Below, in pieces: positions 62,028 through 64,000 of a stretch of DNA of 64,000 nt (the first letter of the stretch is position 1; each line of letters begins with the position of its first letter). Source of the stretch: Roseburia porci (GTDB lineage: Bacteria; Bacillota; Clostridia; Lachnospirales; Lachnospiraceae); assembly GCF_009695765.1 (NCBI RefSeq), contig NZ_VUNI01000004.1, positions 62,001 to 126,000 of the forward strand, written 5' to 3'. Below the pieces are notes generated by a model that saw only the letters and a list, made by a program, of their open reading frames with translations, was not told the origin of the DNA and did no database searches. The translations under genes and the position numbers were made by a program.

Positions 62028-62573
62028 ATGAGTAAAATAGGAATTTTTATGGCAGATGGCTGTGAGGAAATCGAAGGACTTACGGTTGTGGATATTGTGA
62101 GAAGAGCGGGAATTGATATTACAACGATATCGATCAGTGATAAAAACGAAGTTGCCGGTGCACATGGAATCACATTTCTTGCGGATGCAAAAAAGGATGA
62201 GGTGGACTTTTCCACACTGGATGGCATCGTACTTCCGGGTGGAATGCCGGGAACAACAAATCTTGGCGCAGATGAGACCGTGGATAAAGTGATCCGTGAG
62301 TTTGCAGCAGGTGGAAAACTGGTTGCCGCAATCTGTGCAGCTCCAAGTGTATTGGGACAGGCAGGAATCTTAAATGGAAAACATGCGACAAGTTATCCCG
62401 GATTTGAACCAAAGCTGACAGGCGCAGTTACTTCTGAGGATTCGGTTGTACAGGATGGCAATGTGATCACAAGCCGTGGAATGGGAACAGCAATCGCATT
62501 TGCACTTGAGATTGTAAGCTATTTCACAGACAAAAAGACAGCAGACAAGCTTGCAGAGAGCATTATTTATTAA
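62028..62573 (+). CDS. DJ-1/PfpI family protein (YajL/ThiJ type)
   Basis: A 181-residue DJ-1 superfamily protein. GIFMADGCEEIEGLTVVDIVRRAGI has the conserved Glu, and the nucleophile elbow is LVAAICAAPSVLGQAG with Cys about 104. IVLPGGMPGTTNL and VITSRGMGTAIAFALEIV are DJ-1/YajL signatures. Members act as chaperone-like or deglycase-type stress proteins; the exact activity is disputed. AGGAGG lies 10 bases upstream of the ATG. Monocistronic, with a strong hairpin after it. Confidence 0.92.
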   Translation: MSKIGIFMADGCEEIEGLTVVDIVRRAGIDITTISISDKNEVAGAHGITFLADAKKDEVDFSTLDGIVLPGGMPGTTNLGADETVDKVIREFAAGGKLVAAICAAPSVLGQAGILNGKHATSYPGFEPKLTGAVTSEDSVVQDGNVITSRGMGTAIAFALEIVSYFTDKKTADKLAESIIY

Positions 62574-62599
62574 AGCGTATCCAAAAATCAATCGGAAAA

Positions 62600-62667
62600 A
62601 GAGACTCCCGGCATTTACGAAACTGCGTATGCAGATCCATAAATGTTCTGGGAGTCTCTGCTTTTTT
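62600..62667. terminator. Bidirectional terminator
   Basis: AGAGACTCCC (62600-62609) pairs with GGGAGTCTCT (62650-62659). T-runs lie on both sides (TTTTTT at 62662-62667 on plus; the complement of AAAAA on minus). It serves the DJ-1 gene and the convergent SASP gene. Confidence 0.8.
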
Positions 62668-62875
62668 ATTTCATCTGTTCTTCCTGCTTCATGATCATTT
62701 TTTTGACCATTTCACCACCGATAGAACCAGCCTGTTTGGAAGTAAGATCTCCGTTGTAACCGTCTTTTAAAGGTACTCCGATCTCACTTGCAACCTCTTC
62801 TTTGAAACGCTTCATAGCGTCCTTTGCTTCAGGTACTGCCATGTTGTTTGAACTTGTATTGTTTGATCCACTCAT
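62666..62875 (-). CDS. Alpha/beta-type small acid-soluble spore protein
   Basis: A 69-residue SASP. After a Ser/Asn-rich start, the conserved core reads EVASEIGVPLKDGYNGDLTSKQAGSIGGEMVKKMI: the first part carries the GPR protease cleavage-type Glu, and GDLTSKQAGSIGG-MVKKM is the DNA-binding signature. It coats and protects DNA in dormant spores and is degraded at germination. GGAGGTGA lies 8 bases before ATG 62875. Expression is expected from a forespore (sigma-G) promoter, not identified here. It shows that the organism is, or recently was, a spore former. Confidence 0.93.
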   Translation of the reverse strand: MSGSNNTSSNNMAVPEAKDAMKRFKEEVASEIGVPLKDGYNGDLTSKQAGSIGGEMVKKMIMKQEEQMK

Positions 62876-62939
62876 GTGTTTCACCTCCTTTACAAAACAT
62901 ATTCTGCCCATTGCAGGAAAAAATATGAGAAAAGAACCA

Positions 62940-62980
62940 TTGACAATTATTGGAAGTTATGATTTACTTGATTAGTAAAC
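62940..62980 (+). promoter_or_regulatory. Promoter/operator region of the exporter leader
   Basis: TTGACA at 62940-62945 with a weak -10 (TTTACT at 62963-62968, 17-bp spacer). The -10 is part of a dyad, TTTACT-TGATT-AGTAAA (62963-62979), which could be a repressor operator of the MarR/TetR kind. The -10 match is poor, so the promoter is tentative. Confidence 0.4.
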
Positions 62981-63006
62981 AAAAATAAAGAAAGAGAGGT
63001 AAAATT

Positions 63007-63087
63007 ATGATGAAGTTTACGAATTACAAATTTAATCAAGTGAACAACAAGAATCGTGAAATTACCTCGGTGTCATTATTTTTATAG
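63007..63087 (+). CDS. 26-residue putative leader peptide upstream of the ABC exporter
   Basis: AGAGAGG lies 8 bases before ATG 63007 (a second ATG follows at 63010). The frame begins MMKFTNYKFNQVNNKNRE and ends with TAG at 63085-63087 after SLFL. It is basic and rich in Asn and Lys. No homologue is recognised. Its good ribosome site, and its place just ahead of two terminators and an ABC exporter gene, make it a candidate regulatory leader peptide rather than a functional protein. It is too short for confident calling. Confidence 0.5.
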   Translation: MMKFTNYKFNQVNNKNREITSVSLFL

Positions 63088-63124
63088 TTATTTTTTCATA
63101 GACTATATCAGATAGGATTTTGCA

Positions 63125-63161
63125 GACCCTGGCAGTTTCATTGGATGCCATGGTCTTTTTT
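63125..63161 (+). terminator. First leader terminator
   Basis: GACCCTGGCA (63125-63134) pairs with TGCCATGGTC (63146-63155), nine pairs with one C/T mismatch, followed by six T (63156-63161). Confidence 0.75.
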
Positions 63162-63239
63162 ATTGCAAAAGGCAATTTCTCATACGGTGAAGAATGGATG
63201 TCTTCGTGTGTGTACACGTATGGGAATTTGCGCTTTGCG

Positions 63240-63290
63240 GCTCCTGTGGCAGAAGATGAAGTTTTGCCACAGGAGCTTTTTGTTTTTCCG
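63240..63290 (+). terminator. Second leader terminator
   Basis: GCTCCTGTGGCA (63240-63251) pairs perfectly with TGCCACAGGAGC (63265-63276), followed by TTTTTGTTTTT. It lies 88 bases upstream of the exporter start codon. Between the two terminators (about 63181-63222) are smaller stems such as GAAGA/TCTTC inside CATACG/CGTATG. Confidence 0.85.
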
Positions 63291-63377
63291 AAAAGTTCTT
63301 CAGGGTTGCGGCTGACGGGAAGGGGAATACCAAAATCCAATGACAGCGGGGCCAGACCTGAAAGGAGGAAGTTAGAA

Positions 63378-64000
63378 GTGAAAAAAATCAGTTCATATAT
63401 CGCCCGATACTGGTATTATTATCTGTTTGCAATTGCCTGTATGGTTACGGCAATCGCACTCGATATGATGTATCCGATGATCACAAAACGGATCGTAAAT
63501 GAAGTTTTTGTTGGAGGAAACATGGAGATTCTTCCAACATTACTGCTTACGATCGTACTGATCGGTATCGGACGGAGTGTGTTTGGATATTATAAAGAAT
63601 TTACATTTGATAAAGCGAGTTCAAAGATTGGTGCCGAGATGCGAAAGGATCTTTTCTGTCATATCCAGGGATTGTCCATGGATTATTTTGGAAAAACCAA
63701 TACCGGAGAACTCATGGCGCGCGTGAAGGATGATATCGATCATATCTGGAATGCGCTGGGATATGTCGGAATGCTGATCATTGAGGTCATCATTCATGTT
63801 GCCAGTGTGCTCTACTGTATGTTTACACTGGACTGGAAACTGACATTTATTCCGCTTGCATTTATGATACTCTGCGGAGCGGTTGCAATCATCATGGAAC
63901 GGAAGCTGGATGCGGTTTATGAGGAAATCAGTGAGGAAAATGCGAATCTGACCACTGTTGCAGAGGAAAATCTTGCGGGTGTGCGTACGGTTAAAGCTTT
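63378..64000 (+). CDS. ABC exporter (fused permease/ATPase), N-terminal part cut by window edge
   Basis: 207 residues are visible, all from the type I exporter membrane domain: ISSYIARYWYYYLFAIACMVTAIALDMMYPMITKRIVNEVF (helix 1), ILPTLLLTIVLIGIGRSVF (helix 2), RKDLFCHIQGLSMDYFGKTNTGELMARVKDDIDHI (coupling region, strongly conserved) and TTVAEENLAGVRTVKA. The ATPase domain lies beyond the window. It starts with GTG 63378; GGAGG is 9 bases upstream. It is probably one half of a heterodimeric multidrug or peptide exporter (inference). The long leader with peptide ORF and two terminators suggests transcription attenuation. Confidence 0.9.
   Translation, partial: MKKISSYIARYWYYYLFAIACMVTAIALDMMYPMITKRIVNEVFVGGNMEILPTLLLTIVLIGIGRSVFGYYKEFTFDKASSKIGAEMRKDLFCHIQGLSMDYFGKTNTGELMARVKDDIDHIWNALGYVGMLIIEVIIHVASVLYCMFTLDWKLTFIPLAFMILCGAVAIIMERKLDAVYEEISEENANLTTVAEENLAGVRTVKA

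Overview
The window looks like chromosome of a Gram-positive, spore-forming, anaerobic member of the Clostridia, most probably the family Lachnospiraceae. The reasons are moderate GC, strong GGAGG ribosome sites, sigma-A type promoters, a small acid-soluble spore protein, a T-box leader on proS, ATP-type PEP carboxykinase, an ion-pumping pyrophosphatase, the anaerobic (Cbi) cobalamin route and a sortase-type surface enzyme. The species cannot be named from sequence alone. No phage, transposase, CRISPR array or rRNA operon is visible. It reads as a stable core-genome segment with a few small accessory modules.

Layout. 1-8.1 kb: a YibE/F membrane protein and a wall-anchored metallophosphoesterase on the minus strand, an SLC13-type permease, a DeoR regulator divergent from a transaldolase-type FSA enzyme, ThrH phosphatase and a MATE exporter. 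8.2-12.2 kb: a membrane-anchored MerR regulator with YbjQ, an MNT/HEPN toxin-antitoxin pair, a two-gene redox/NifX operon behind a large palindromic operator, and a lone PAS protein. 12.4-16.5 kb: pckA, pyridoxal kinase, exonuclease III and an SGNH esterase. 16.6-24.0 kb: CstA behind tandem promoters, an unknown two-TM protein, T-box plus proS, thioredoxin and K+-dependent membrane pyrophosphatase.

24.3-33.6 kb: an OPT peptide transporter, a PqqD-like protein and an anaerobic cobalamin operon (cbiF, cbiG, cbiH, a cbiJ-cbiE-cbiT fusion, cbiA, cbiL and a Cys-rich small protein). The operon covers the ring-contraction half of corrin synthesis; cbiC, cbiD, cbiP and the chelatase must lie elsewhere. 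33.6-36.6 kb: tRNA-Leu, a DUF3877-like protein, and a PadR regulator plus HAAS/SEDS membrane protein behind a repeat-rich leader. 36.8-40.6 kb: a malEFG-type sugar ABC transporter with a cre site and no ATPase gene. 40.9-47.2 kb: the complete F-type ATP synthase operon atpBEFHAGDC. 47.3-50.3 kb: tRNA-Ile, a small hypothetical gene, and oligoendopeptidase F with a membrane protein.

50.4-57.7 kb: a five-gene oligopeptide ABC importer (oppABCDF) with a 250-residue insertion in OppC. 57.7-62.9 kb: hypothetical genes, an Fe-S aldo/keto reductase, a DUF1653 protein, a CYTH protein with an alpha/beta hydrolase, a DJ-1/PfpI protein and an alpha/beta SASP. 62.9 kb to the end: a leader with a 26-codon ORF and two successive intrinsic terminators precedes an ABC exporter gene cut by the window edge.

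The most interesting material is regulatory: the exporter leader, the PadR leader with repeated TTCTCCGTAA elements, the 34-bp palindrome inside a consensus promoter upstream of the NifX operon, the membrane-tethered MerR with its 19-bp-spacer promoter, and a short promoter-to-terminator transcript upstream of pepF.
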